Below are positions 40,887 to 49,204 of a DNA stretch of 64,000 nucleotides, in pieces. Source of the stretch: Sphingosinicella humi. GTDB lineage: Bacteria; Pseudomonadota; Alphaproteobacteria; Sphingomonadales; Sphingomonadaceae. Made by a program: the position numbers and the translations under genes. The stretch's first letter is position 1; the number at the start of each line of letters is the position of its first letter. The notes beneath the pieces were generated by a model. It made no database searches and had not been told where the DNA came from. It saw nothing but the letters and a program-made list of their open reading frames with translations. Location of the stretch: the NCBI RefSeq assembly GCF_003129465.1, contig NZ_QFFF01000001.1, forward strand, positions 1,597,501 through 1,661,500, read 5' to 3'.

Positions 40887-40969
40887 CGTCATCCCGGCGA
40901 AGGCCGGAATCTCGGCGAGACCCGCCGCGACCTTTTCGGCCTGAGACCCCGGCCTTCGCCGGGGTGACG
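40887..40969. repeat. Inverted REP doublet between rpmD and rplO
   Basis: Two copies of one element lie head to head: CGTCATCCCGGCGAAGGCCGG plus AATCTC (40887-40913), and at 40943-40969 the reverse complement of CGTCACCCCGGCGAAGGCCGG plus GGTCTC. Each copy is itself palindromic (CCGGC..GCCGG), and the pair can fold into one long hairpin. The element ends about 40 bp before rplO and makes the longest gap inside the spc operon. Confidence 0.75.
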
Positions 40970-41009
40970 GTCAAACTAAGCGCGAAAAAAGCGAAAGCGA
41001 GTGCAGACA

Positions 41010-41537
41010 ATGAATCTCAACGATCTCCGCGACAACAAAGGTGCCCGCAAGTCCCGCGTCCGTGTCGGACGCGGCATCGGTTCCGGCCTCGGCAAGACCG
41101 GCGGCCGCGGCCAGAAGGGCCAGAAGAGCCGCTCGGGCGTCTCCATCTGGGGCTTCGAGGGCGGTCAGATGCCGCTCCACATGCGGTTGCCGAAGCGGGG
41201 CTTCAACAACATCTTCGCCAAGGATTATGCCGAGGTGAACCTCGGTGCCGTCCAGAAGGCGGTCGACGCCGGCAAGCTCGACGGCAAGGGCACGATCGAC
41301 CATGCCGCGCTTAAGGCAGCTGGCCTCGCGCGTGGCGGCAAGGATGGCGTCCGCCTGCTCGGCAAGGGCGAGATCAGCGCCAAGCTGAAGTTCGTCGTCG
41401 CCGGCGCGTCTGCGGGTGCCCGCGAGGCGGTGGAGAAGGCCGGTGGTTCGGTCGAGCTGATCGGGGTCGTTCCTGCGGCTGAAAAGGCGGCCGCCAAGAA
41501 GGGCAGCGCCAAGAAGGCCGCCAAGGCGAAAGCCTGA
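41010..41537 (+). CDS. rplO: 50S ribosomal protein uL15
   Basis: A 175-residue late-assembly protein. [20 protein letters not shown] and the Gly-rich [18 protein letters not shown] are typical, with [15 protein letters not shown] following. The Lys/Ala-rich tail of about 20 residues is longer than usual. A GTG three codons upstream could also start it. Confidence 0.96.
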   Translation: MNLNDLRDNKGARKSRVRVGRGIGSGLGKTGGRGQKGQKSRSGVSIWGFEGGQMPLHMRLPKRGFNNIFAKDYAEVNLGAVQKAVDAGKLDGKGTIDHAALKAAGLARGGKDGVRLLGKGEISAKLKFVVAGASAGAREAVEKAGGSVELIGVVPAAEKAAAKKGSAKKAAKAKA

Positions 41538-41582
41538 TCTTCTCGGTTGAGGGCTGACAGGCCGCGACCGATCACTATATGA

Positions 41583-41612
41583 GGCGGCGGGGGCGAACAT
41601 TCTCCCGCCGCC
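41583..41612 (+). promoter_or_regulatory. Hairpin in the rplO-secY spacer
   Basis: GGCGGCGGG (41583-41591) pairs perfectly with CCCGCCGCC (41604-41612) across a 12-base loop, followed by ACATTCTTTTCC. The T-run is short and displaced, so it may be a weak attenuator or a processing site lowering secY output relative to ribosomal proteins. This is inference from structure only. Confidence 0.4.
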
Positions 41613-41639
41613 ACATTCTTTTCCGGGGTCGAAACACAC

Positions 41640-43007
41640 ATGGCATCGCAAGCCGAACAACTGGCCGCCAATCTCTCACTGGCCAACTTCGCCAAGGCGA
41701 CCGATCTCAAGAAGCGCCTGTGGTTCACCCTCGGCGCGCTGATCATCTTCCGCCTGCTGAGCTTCGTGCCGCTGCCCGGCATCGACCCGCGGGCGCTTTC
41801 GACCCTGTTCGACACGACCCGGGGCACCGTCCTCGATTTCTTCAACACCTTCTCGGGCGGCAGCCTTGAGCGGATGAGCCTCATCGCGCTCGGCGTCATG
41901 CCCTACATCACGGCCTCGATCGTGGTGCAGCTCGCGACGTCGATGTCGCCGACGCTGGCCGCCCTCAAGAAAGAGGGCGAGAGCGGTCGCAAGAAGATCA
42001 ACCAATATACCCGCTACGGCACCGTCTTCCTCTGCATCATCCAGGGCTATTTCATTGCCGTTGGTCTAGAGGGCTGGGGCTCGGGCCAGGGCGGCTCGGC
42101 CGTGATCGATCCCGGCCTGATGTTCCGCGCCACGACCGTCGTCAGCCTTGTCGGCGGCACCATGTTCCTGATGTGGCTCGGTGAGCAGATCACCAGCCGC
42201 GGCATCGGCAATGGCGTCAGCCTCATCATCATGGCCGGCATCGTGGCCCAGATGCCGACCGCGCTCGCCCAGGTGTTCGAGGGCGGGCGGACCGGCAGCC
42301 TGTCGCCGCTGCTCATCATGGCGGTGATGGCCCTGGGGCTCGGCCTCATCGGCTTCATCTGCTTCATGGAGCGCGCGCAGCGCCGCATCCTCATCCAATA
42401 TCCCAAGCGCCAGACGGCACGGGGCCAGATGCAGGCGGAACGCTCGCACCTGCCGCTGAAGATCAACACGGCGAACGTCATCCCGCCGATCTTCGCCTCG
42501 TCGCTGCTGCTGATGCCGCTGACGGTCGCGCAGTTCGCCGGCAACCGCGTCCAGGGCGAGAGCTTCTGGGGCGACATGCTGATCACGGTGACGACTGCGC
42601 TCCAGCACGGCGCGCCGCTCTACATGTTCCTCTACGGCGCCGGCATCGCCTTCTTCTGCTTCTTCTACACCGCCGTGGTGTTCAATCCGGAGGAGACCGC
42701 CGACAATTTGAAGCGCTATGGTGGCTTCATTCCCGGCATCCGCCCCGGCAAGCGCACAGAGGAATATCTCGATTATGTGCTGACCCGCATCACGGTCGTC
42801 GGCGCCGCCTATCTGACGCTGACCTGCCTCATTCCCGAATATCTGATCGCCCGCGCCGGCATTCCCTTCTACCTCGGCGGCACCAGCCTCATCATTGTCG
42901 TGAACGTCACCATGGACACGATGACCCAGATCCAGAGCCACCTCATCGCGCACCAATATGGCGACCTCATCAAGAAGGCGAAGCTGAAAGGCGGGCGCTC
43001 GAGGTGA
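41640..43007 (+). CDS. secY: Protein translocase subunit SecY
   Basis: The 455-residue channel subunit of the SecYEG translocon with ten membrane segments. LGVMPYITASIVVQL (plug/lateral gate region), GNGVSLIIMAGIVAQ, and the cytoplasmic loop NPEETADNLKRYGGFIPGIRPG with the Arg needed for SecA are present. The stop overlaps the adk start (GTGA). Confidence 0.97.
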   Translation: MASQAEQLAANLSLANFAKATDLKKRLWFTLGALIIFRLLSFVPLPGIDPRALSTLFDTTRGTVLDFFNTFSGGSLERMSLIALGVMPYITASIVVQLATSMSPTLAALKKEGESGRKKINQYTRYGTVFLCIIQGYFIAVGLEGWGSGQGGSAVIDPGLMFRATTVVSLVGGTMFLMWLGEQITSRGIGNGVSLIIMAGIVAQMPTALAQVFEGGRTGSLSPLLIMAVMALGLGLIGFICFMERAQRRILIQYPKRQTARGQMQAERSHLPLKINTANVIPPIFASSLLLMPLTVAQFAGNRVQGESFWGDMLITVTTALQHGAPLYMFLYGAGIAFFCFFYTAVVFNPEETADNLKRYGGFIPGIRPGKRTEEYLDYVLTRITVVGAAYLTLTCLIPEYLIARAGIPFYLGGTSLIIVVNVTMDTMTQIQSHLIAHQYGDLIKKAKLKGGRSR

Positions 43008-43657
43008 ACATCATACTGCTGGGGCCTCCGGGGGCAGGCAAGGGGACCCAGGCGAGCCGGCTGGAAGCGGAGCGAGGCATGGTCCAGCTCTCGACCGGGG
43101 ACATGCTCCGCGCCGCGGTCGCCGCCAAGAGCGAGGTCGGCCTCAAGGCCAAGGCGGTGATGGACGCCGGCGATCTGGTCTCGGACGAGATCGTGACCGG
43201 CATCCTGTCGGAACGGCTCGACCATGACGATGTCCGGAAGGGCTTCATCCTCGACGGCTATCCCCGGACCGTCGCCCAGGCGGAATCGCTGGAGCGCCTG
43301 CTGACCCAGAAGGGCATGGCGCTCGATCATGTCATCGAACTGGTCGTCGACGAGGACGCCCTGATCGACCGCATCACCGGCCGCTTCTCCTGCGCCAGCT
43401 GCGGCACCGGCTATCATGAGCGCTACAAGCGTCCGCTCGTGGAGGGCGTCTGCGACGTCTGCGGCAGCCGCGAGTTCAAGCGCCGGCCGGACGACAATGA
43501 GGAGACGGTTCGCAACCGTCTCGCCGAATATCGCGCCAAGACCGCGCCGATCCTGCCCCATTACGAGGCGAAGGGGCTGGTCCGGCGGGCCGACGGAATG
43601 GCACCGATTGCCGAGGTCAACGACGCCATCGAGGCGATCCTCGACGGCGGGGCCTAG
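43004..43657 (+). CDS. adk: Adenylate kinase, zinc-LID type
   Basis: A 217-residue enzyme interconverting ATP plus AMP with two ADP. P-loop GPPGAGKGTQ (7-16), DGYPRT (84-89) and a long LID. The LID carries four cysteines as C130-x2-C133-x16-C150-x2-C153, a structural zinc site seen in Gram-positive and some Gram-negative enzymes. It starts with GTG overlapping the secY stop, so it is translationally coupled to it. Confidence 0.97.
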   Translation: MNIILLGPPGAGKGTQASRLEAERGMVQLSTGDMLRAAVAAKSEVGLKAKAVMDAGDLVSDEIVTGILSERLDHDDVRKGFILDGYPRTVAQAESLERLLTQKGMALDHVIELVVDEDALIDRITGRFSCASCGTGYHERYKRPLVEGVCDVCGSREFKRRPDDNEETVRNRLAEYRAKTAPILPHYEAKGLVRRADGMAPIAEVNDAIEAILDGGA

Positions 43658-43780
43658 CGTCGGCCTGGCCCGCGGGTCGCCAGCCGCTCTGCCGCGGCGG
43701 AACGCGCGAAGGTCATCACCTTTTGCTCCGGAAAATGGTAAGCTGGCGCCGATCTCGCGCGGTCGACTTCGGAGGTGAGA

Positions 43781-44320
43781 ATGATGAGGCCCGCTTTCCT
43801 GGCGCTGGTGCTCCTCGCGACGGCATCTCCGGCAGTCGCCGATGTGAAGCCCGCTACGCCCATCGGGTTTGAGGCCGAGGCGAAAGCGGTGGTCAAGGTG
43901 TCGCCGGCCAAGACCTATGCCGCGCTGACGCGCATCGGCGAATGGTGGGATTCGGAACATACCTATTCCGGCGATGCGTCCAACATGACCCTGGTCGCGA
44001 AGGCCGGCGGCTGCTTCTGCGAGACCATTCCGGACGACGGCGGCACGATCGAGCATGGGCGCATCATCTATGCCCGCCCCGGCCAGACGCTGAGGTTGCA
44101 GGGCAGCCTCGGCCCCCTCCAGTCCGAAGCCGCGACCGGCACGCTCACCTGGCAGCTGAAGCCGGTCGATGGCGGCACCGAAATCACGCAAAGCTACGTC
44201 GTCGGCGGCTATATCCGCGGCAGTGCCGCCAAGCTCGCGCCCATCATCGACCAGGTGATGGGACAACAACTCGCCCGACTGGCCGAGTATCTCGGCAGAT
44301 CTGCCAAGTCGGCCGATTAG
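43781..44320 (+). CDS. Exported SRPBCC (START-like) protein
   Basis: A 179-residue protein with signal peptide MMRPAFLALVLLATASPAVA and then an SRPBCC fold: AEAKAVVKVSPAKTYAALTRIGEWWD at the start and a long C-terminal helix (KLAPIIDQVMGQQLARLAEYL) that closes a hydrophobic cavity. Such domains bind lipids or small hydrophobic molecules; a periplasmic one is uncommon. GGAGG lies 5 bases before the ATG at 43781; a second ATG follows directly. Lies between adk and gdhA. Confidence 0.7.
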   Translation: MMRPAFLALVLLATASPAVADVKPATPIGFEAEAKAVVKVSPAKTYAALTRIGEWWDSEHTYSGDASNMTLVAKAGGCFCETIPDDGGTIEHGRIIYARPGQTLRLQGSLGPLQSEAATGTLTWQLKPVDGGTEITQSYVVGGYIRGSAAKLAPIIDQVMGQQLARLAEYLGRSAKSAD

Positions 44321-44426
44321 GTCTCGCTAGAATTCTCTCAAAACATGCTATGGTTGCCCGTTCTCGACTCCGCGCGAGCCGAGGGGGGTAAAGCTTTTCG
44401 CGCATATTTCATCAGGGAGCGGGTGT

Positions 44427-45806
44427 ATGAACAGGGGGGGATCTGTCCCAAAGGCGTCGGAGCATGTCGATTTCAACGCCTTCATGGAGGGCGTGAAGCG
44501 CCGCAATCCGGCGCAGCCGGAATTCGTCCAGGCTGTCGAGGAAGTGGCCGAGGACATTTTCGACTTCATCCAGGACAAGGAAGAATATCACCGCTGGCAG
44601 ATACTTCGCCGCATCGCGGAGCCGGACCGGGTGGTTTCGTTCCGCGTCTGCTGGGAGGATGACAACCACAATATCCGCGTCCAGCGCGGCTGGCGCGTCC
44701 AGAACAACAACGCCATCGGCCCCTACAAGGGCGGCATTCGCTTCCATCCGTCGGTGACGGAGAGCGTCCTTAAATTCCTCGCCTTCGAGCAGACGTTCAA
44801 AAACGCGCTGACGGGCCTGCCCATGGGTGGCGGCAAGGGCGGCGCGAACTTCAATCCCAAGGGCAAGAGCGACGCCGAAATCATGCGCTTCTGCCAGAGC
44901 TACATGACCGAGCTCTACCGCCACATCGGCGCCAACATCGACGTGCCGGCCGGCGATATCGGCGTCGGCGCGCGCGAGATCGGCTACATGTTCGGCCAGT
45001 ATAAGCGCATCACCAACAGCTTCGAAGGCGTCCTCACCGGCAAGGGCCTCGAATATGGCGGCTCGCTGATCCGCACCGAAGCGACCGGTTATGGCGCGGT
45101 TTATTTCCTGGAGAATATGCTGAAGACGCGGGGGCAGGAGCTGGCCGGCAAGCGCGCCGTCATCTCCGGATCGGGCAACGTCGCCACCCACGCCGCGGAG
45201 AAGGTCGTGCAGCTGGGCGGCAAGGTGCTGACCCTTTCGGACAGCGAAGGCTTCGTCCACGATCCCGACGGAATCGACCAGGAGAAGATAGACTGGGTGA
45301 AGGCGCACAAGACCAAGCGCCGCGGTCGAATTTCCCAATATGCGGACGAATTCAAGAGCGCGACCTTCCACGCCGGCAAGCGGCCCTGGGGCGTCGAGTG
45401 CGATGTCGCGCTGCCATGCGCGACGCAGAACGAGCTGCTGGCCGACGATGCCCGTGCTCTGGTCAAGAACGGCTGCATCGCCGTGTCCGAGGGCGCCAAC
45501 ATGCCCACCGATCTTGAAGGCGCGCATGTCTTCCGCGACGCGCAGATCCTCTATGCGCCCGGCAAGGCGGCCAATGCCGGCGGCGTCGCCGTCTCCGGCC
45601 TAGAGATGAGCCAGAATTCGGCGCGCATCAGCTGGAAGGAAGCCGAGCTTCAGCAGCTGCTGCGCGACATCATGGATGGCATCCACGGGCGCTGCCTCAC
45701 CTATGGCCGGCGCGACGGCAGCGACTATGTCGATTATGTCCGCGGCGCCAACATCGCCGGATTCAAGAAGGTCGCCGACGCCATGCTGGCGTTCGGCGTC
45801 GTCTGA
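44427..45806 (+). CDS. gdhA: NADP-type glutamate dehydrogenase
   Basis: A 459-residue hexameric-class enzyme that reductively aminates 2-oxoglutarate. GPYKGGIRFHPSV (99-111), LPMGGGKGGANFNPKGKSD with catalytic Lys137, DIGVGAREIGYMFGQYK and the nucleotide site VISGSGNVATHAAEKV are present. The length matches the roughly 450-residue NADP-dependent group; cofactor preference is inferred. CAGGGAGCGGG precedes the start. It stands alone between adk/SRPBCC and rpsM and ends in a strong terminator. Confidence 0.94.
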   Translation: MNRGGSVPKASEHVDFNAFMEGVKRRNPAQPEFVQAVEEVAEDIFDFIQDKEEYHRWQILRRIAEPDRVVSFRVCWEDDNHNIRVQRGWRVQNNNAIGPYKGGIRFHPSVTESVLKFLAFEQTFKNALTGLPMGGGKGGANFNPKGKSDAEIMRFCQSYMTELYRHIGANIDVPAGDIGVGAREIGYMFGQYKRITNSFEGVLTGKGLEYGGSLIRTEATGYGAVYFLENMLKTRGQELAGKRAVISGSGNVATHAAEKVVQLGGKVLTLSDSEGFVHDPDGIDQEKIDWVKAHKTKRRGRISQYADEFKSATFHAGKRPWGVECDVALPCATQNELLADDARALVKNGCIAVSEGANMPTDLEGAHVFRDAQILYAPGKAANAGGVAVSGLEMSQNSARISWKEAELQQLLRDIMDGIHGRCLTYGRRDGSDYVDYVRGANIAGFKKVADAMLAFGVV

Positions 45807-45812
45807 CGCTGG

Positions 45813-45857
45813 ATTGGACCGCCGCCCCTTGCGGGCGGCGGTCCAATTTGCCTCTTG
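45813..45857 (+). terminator. Intrinsic terminator after gdhA
   Basis: A perfect 15-bp stem (45813-45827 with 45833-45847) and a 5-base loop, followed by TTGCCTCTT. It lies 7 bp after the gdhA stop and insulates the following rpsM genes. Confidence 0.8.
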
Positions 45858-45874
45858 GTGCCCTGCGTTCCGGC

Positions 45875-45903
45875 TTGACTCGCGCACGGCGCATCCCTAA
45901 TTG
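45875..45903 (+). promoter_or_regulatory. Candidate promoter of rpsM-rpsK-rpoA
   Basis: TTGACT (45875-45880), 17 bp, then TAATTG (45898-45903). The -35 part is good and the -10 part poor. A promoter is needed here because the gdhA terminator lies just upstream. Confidence 0.35.
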
Positions 45904-46034
45904 CCACCTATCCCGTTCAACCGGTCGACCGGCGGCGCATTCGTGCGCGCGTCGGCTGTGCCTGTTTTAAGGGTTCAAAGCGCTGAGATAGGGCGGCTTT
46001 GCCCGCCGCCCTGTGGAGCAGGAGAAACTAGTAG

Positions 46035-46403
46035 ATGGCACGTATTGCAGGGGTGAACATCCCTTCGAACAAGCGCGTCGAAATCGCGCTGACTTATATC
46101 CACGGCATTGGGCGCACCAAGGCCAAGGAGATCACGAGCAAGCTGAACATCGCCAGCGAGCGCCGGGTGCAGGACCTCACCGACCAGGAGGTTCTCCAGA
46201 TCCGCGAAGCGATCGACGCCGACTACACCGTCGAAGGCGACCTTCGCCGCCAAGTGGCGATGAACATCAAGCGGCTGATGGACCTCGCTTCCTATCGGGG
46301 CCTCCGTCACCGCAAGGGCCTCCCGGTTCGCGGCCAGCGCACGCACACCAACGCGCGCACCCGCAAGGGCAAGGCGAAGCCGATCGCCGGCAAAAAGAAG
46401 TAA
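46035..46403 (+). CDS. rpsM: 30S ribosomal protein uS13
   Basis: A 122-residue head protein contacting tRNA and the large subunit. [21 protein letters not shown] (abridged), [26 protein letters not shown] (abridged) and a basic tail are family features. First gene of the alpha group here; rpmJ is not in front of it. Confidence 0.98.
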   Translation: MARIAGVNIPSNKRVEIALTYIHGIGRTKAKEITSKLNIASERRVQDLTDQEVLQIREAIDADYTVEGDLRRQVAMNIKRLMDLASYRGLRHRKGLPVRGQRTHTNARTRKGKAKPIAGKKK

Positions 46404-46448
46404 GCTGACTCGTCAGCTTCGTGATCTTCTCAGGATAGGTAGAGAAAT

Positions 46449-46838
46449 ATGGCACGCGAACCTCAGCGCCTTCGTAGGCGCGAGCGCAAAAACATCACCG
46501 CCGGCGTCGCCCATGTGAACGCCAGCTTCAACAACACGATGATCACCATCACCGACGCCCAGGGCAATGCGATCGCCTGGTCCTCGGCCGGCATGATGGG
46601 CTTCAAGGGGTCGCGCAAGTCGACGCCCTACGCCGCCCAGGTCGCGGCGGAAGACGCGGGCAAGAAAGCCGCCGACCATGGCGTGCGCACGCTCGAGGTC
46701 GAAGTGAAGGGTCCCGGATCGGGCCGCGAATCGGCGCTCCGCGCGCTGCAGGCGGTCGGGTTCCAGATCACGTCAATCCGCGACGTGACGCCGATCCCGC
46801 ACAACGGCGTCCGGCCCTCCAAGCGCCGCCGCGTCTAA
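46449..46838 (+). CDS. rpsK: 30S ribosomal protein uS11
   Basis: A 129-residue platform protein near the Shine-Dalgarno cleft. [21 protein letters not shown] and the tail [16 protein letters not shown] (with the Asn-Gly prone to isoaspartate formation) are typical. rpsD does not follow, so the alpha operon is reduced here. Confidence 0.98.
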   Translation: MAREPQRLRRRERKNITAGVAHVNASFNNTMITITDAQGNAIAWSSAGMMGFKGSRKSTPYAAQVAAEDAGKKAADHGVRTLEVEVKGPGSGRESALRALQAVGFQITSIRDVTPIPHNGVRPSKRRRV

Positions 46839-46930
46839 AAAATCGGAGGCGCCGTGGAACGGCACCGCCGCTGAACATTTTGATCGGGAGGCGCGACCCC
46901 CAGCGCTTCCCACACAGCCAAGGGAAGATC

Positions 46931-47989
46931 ATGGCCGTCAACGCTAAAAACTGGCAGGAAATGAAGAAGCCCAACCAGCTGGAGAAGAAGCCCGGAGGCG
47001 ACGCCAAGCGCAAGGCGACGTTCGTCGCCGAACCGCTGGAGCGTGGTTTCGGCCTGACGCTCGGCAACTCGCTTCGCCGCGTGCTCCTCTCCTCGCTCCA
47101 GGGCGCCGCGGTCACCTCGATGAAGATCGAGGGCGTGCTGCACGAATTCTCGTCGCTCCAGGGCGTCCGCGAGGACGTCACCGACATCGTCCTCAACGTG
47201 AAGCAGGTCGCGCTGAAGATGGAAGGCGAGGGCACCAAGCGGCTCCAGCTTTCCGCCACCGGCCCGGGCGAAGTCACCGCCGGCCAGATCGCGACGACCG
47301 GCGACATCGAGGTGATGAACCCGGACCTCATCATCTGCCATCTGGACGAGGGCGCGACGCTCAACATGGAGCTCATCGCCGAGACCGGGAAGGGCTATGT
47401 CCCCGCCGCGGCCAACCGTCCGGCCGACGCGCCGATCGGCCTCATCCCGATCGACGCGCTCTACTCGCCGGTGCGCCAGGTCAGCTATAAGGTCGAGAAC
47501 ACCCGCGTCGGGCAGGAGCTCGACTATGACAAGCTGACCCTGACGATCGAGACCGACGGCACGGTGACGCCCGACGATGCCGTCGCCTATGCCGCGCGCA
47601 TCCTCCAGGACCAGCTGCAGCTCTTCGTCCACTTCGACGAGGCGCTGACGATGACGCAGATGCCGACCGGCGTCGCCGCCACCGCGACCGAGGCCGAAGC
47701 CGACGCCAACCAGCTCAACCGCTATCTTCTCAAGAAGGTGGACGAGCTCGAGCTGTCGGTCCGGAGCGCCAACTGCCTGAAGAACGACAACATCATCTAC
47801 ATCGGCGACCTCGTCCAGAAGACGGAAGCGGAAATGCTCCGCACGCCGAACTTCGGCCGCAAGTCCCTGAACGAGATCAAGGAAGTGCTCTCGTCGATGG
47901 GCCTCCGCCTCGGCATGGACATCCCCGGCTGGCCGCCTGAGAATATCGAGGAAATGGCCAAGAAGCTGGAGCAGGAACTGCTCGGATAA
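46931..47989 (+). CDS. rpoA: RNA polymerase alpha subunit
   Basis: A 352-residue subunit. The N-terminal dimer and assembly domain includes [21 protein letters not shown]; a flexible linker (about 245-265) leads to the C-terminal DNA/activator-binding domain with [15 protein letters not shown] and [20 protein letters not shown] (abridged). The frame opens 17 codons upstream, but MAVNAKNWQ fits the alphaproteobacterial start, after AGGGAAG. Followed by a terminator and not by rplQ. Confidence 0.98.
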   Translation: MAVNAKNWQEMKKPNQLEKKPGGDAKRKATFVAEPLERGFGLTLGNSLRRVLLSSLQGAAVTSMKIEGVLHEFSSLQGVREDVTDIVLNVKQVALKMEGEGTKRLQLSATGPGEVTAGQIATTGDIEVMNPDLIICHLDEGATLNMELIAETGKGYVPAAANRPADAPIGLIPIDALYSPVRQVSYKVENTRVGQELDYDKLTLTIETDGTVTPDDAVAYAARILQDQLQLFVHFDEALTMTQMPTGVAATATEAEADANQLNRYLLKKVDELELSVRSANCLKNDNIIYIGDLVQKTEAEMLRTPNFGRKSLNEIKEVLSSMGLRLGMDIPGWPPENIEEMAKKLEQELLG

Positions 47990-48017
47990 GATTGCTTCTA
48001 CCGGTATTAAGACAGGA

Positions 48018-48048
48018 AGGGCCGCCAAATTGGCGGCCCTTTTTGTTT
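48018..48048 (+). terminator. Intrinsic terminator after rpoA
   Basis: AGGGCCGCC (48018-48026) pairs with GGCGGCCCT (48032-48040) around AAATT and is followed by TTTTTGTTTA. A textbook terminator 29 bp after the rpoA stop; it uncouples rplQ from the rest of the alpha operon. Confidence 0.9.
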
Positions 48049-48108
48049 AGGCCTCGCAATCTTCAAATCGGTTGATGGCCTGCGGCTGCACGAGGCAGGT
48101 GTGGCTCC

Positions 48109-48300
48109 TCAAGCCACCATCGCGGCGCATGGCCTCTCGTCGACGGTCGCGACCAGCTTCCCCGCTCGCCATACTTCCACCAGCCGGCCGCGAGCGATTG
48201 GCAGGCAGTAGGCGATCGCCGCATCGTCATCGGCGAACCGGCCGATTTCCCGATCACGCTCGCCGTCAACGGTTTCACTTATGATCGCGTAGTCAAACAT
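48109..48300 (-). CDS. Small conserved-type hypothetical protein
   Basis: A 63-residue soluble protein (MFDYAIISETVDGERDREI at the start, RGRLVEVWRAGKLVATVDE near the end). The pattern of an N-terminal strand, a helix with FADDDAAIAYCLPIA and two closing strands resembles small stress-type proteins common in sphingomonads and rhizobia. AAAGGGG lies before the ATG. Part of three minus-strand genes placed between rpoA and rplQ. Confidence 0.6.
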   Translation of the reverse strand: MFDYAIISETVDGERDREIGRFADDDAAIAYCLPIARGRLVEVWRAGKLVATVDERPCAAMVA

Positions 48301-48370
48301 CCGGCACCCCTTTGATATCGAAAGGAATAATCATGGCGTGTGCGAAAAACGTGGATCGTTGAAGATGGTT

Positions 48371-48673
48371 TCACGCGCGGTTCGTCGGAGCCGCCGCACC
48401 GGTCGCAGGTCGGCGCTCGACTGTTTCATCCGCGGCTGCCGGGACCTGATCGAGCCTGCTCCGCAGCTCGGAATGCCAGGGCGGCTCCTCGTTCGTGAGG
48501 CGAAAGGCGCGGTTGAGGAGGAAACGCGCCCGGTGCAGCCGCGTGAAAGCTCTCTTCCCGCGCGTTGCTTTCCGCTCGTTGAATACGCGGTCGCGCCGCA
48601 TCTGAGCTGCGGTGCGCCAGAACATATAGCTTAGCATGCCCAGCACCAGGACCGGGATAACGGCATAGATCAT
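48371..48673 (-). CDS. Small membrane-anchored hypothetical protein
   Basis: A 100-residue protein with one N-terminal membrane segment (IYAVIPVLVLGMLSYMFW) followed by a basic helix-rich region (RRDRVFNERKATRGKRAF) and a Pro/Ala-rich tail. No domain is recognised. The basic residues right after the segment suggest the rest faces the cytoplasm. Confidence 0.5.
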   Translation of the reverse strand: MIYAVIPVLVLGMLSYMFWRTAAQMRRDRVFNERKATRGKRAFTRLHRARFLLNRAFRLTNEEPPWHSELRSRLDQVPAAADETVERRPATGAAAPTNRA

Positions 48674-48728
48674 TCCAGTCGAACGATGCCTGCCCGAGCC
48701 GGTTCCCGCCCCGGTGCGCCCCTGCCGT

Positions 48729-48980
48729 TTAGCGACGAAGCGGTGCCGTGGCTGCCGAGTTTGTGGCCGTGATCTGCATCACATAGAGGATGAGGCCGGT
48801 TTGGTCCGTTACGTCGACTCGCCAGTCTTCATCGATCCAGATTTGGTTGGCGTGATCTTTCAGGAGGTCACCGACGAAGCGAGCGACCTCGATCCGCAGC
48901 TCGGTGAGATCGGCTTTTTCAACCTGCAGCGTCTCCGACACACGGCTCTCGGTTCTCAACTCGATGTTATAGCGAGCCAT
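48729..48980 (-). CDS. DUF6894-like small protein
   Basis: An 83-residue protein matching the general outline of DUF6894: MARYNIELRTE strand, an EADLTELRIEVARFVGDLL-like helix (here KADLTELRIEVARFVGDLL) and DWRVDVTDQTGLILYVMQI. Function unknown. AAGGAG lies 8 bases before the ATG, supporting expression. Its promoter must lie within the 224-bp gap shared with rplQ. Confidence 0.6.
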   Translation of the reverse strand: MARYNIELRTESRVSETLQVEKADLTELRIEVARFVGDLLKDHANQIWIDEDWRVDVTDQTGLILYVMQITATNSAATAPLRR

Positions 48981-49097
48981 GGATCGGTCTCCTTGGCAGC
49001 CCTAACTGCTTTGACCCTCGCTAGTTCCTAAGCGTGCTCCGAACGCGCGAAGCTTGACTCTGCGGGCGCAATCGGCTTTGGGAGCGCGGCATATGAG

Positions 49098-49125
49098 GCG
49101 GGGCCGCGGCTCCGCTGTTTTGTTT
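49098..49125 (+). terminator. Terminator-like hairpin in the rplQ leader
   Basis: GCGGGGCC (49098-49105) pairs with GGCTCCGC (49108-49115), with one G-T wobble, and is followed by TGTTTTGTTT. It lies 80 bp before the rplQ ATG with no plus-strand gene before it, so it may act as an attenuator. TTGAC sequences at 49011 and 49054 could be -35 elements, but neither has a good -10. Confidence 0.45.
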
Positions 49126-49204
49126 GGGGTTTGGGCCGTCCCCCATTTGGCGGCCTGGTCCGGAGTACCTTGAACGGCTCCGGGACGAACGAAAGGTAAG
49201 ACCC

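Noticed and set aside
47990-49204. Plus-strand frame at 48714-49031 in the rpoA-rplQ gap
   Set aside because: It is antisense to the DUF6894-like gene, which has a good ribosome site and a family-like pattern.
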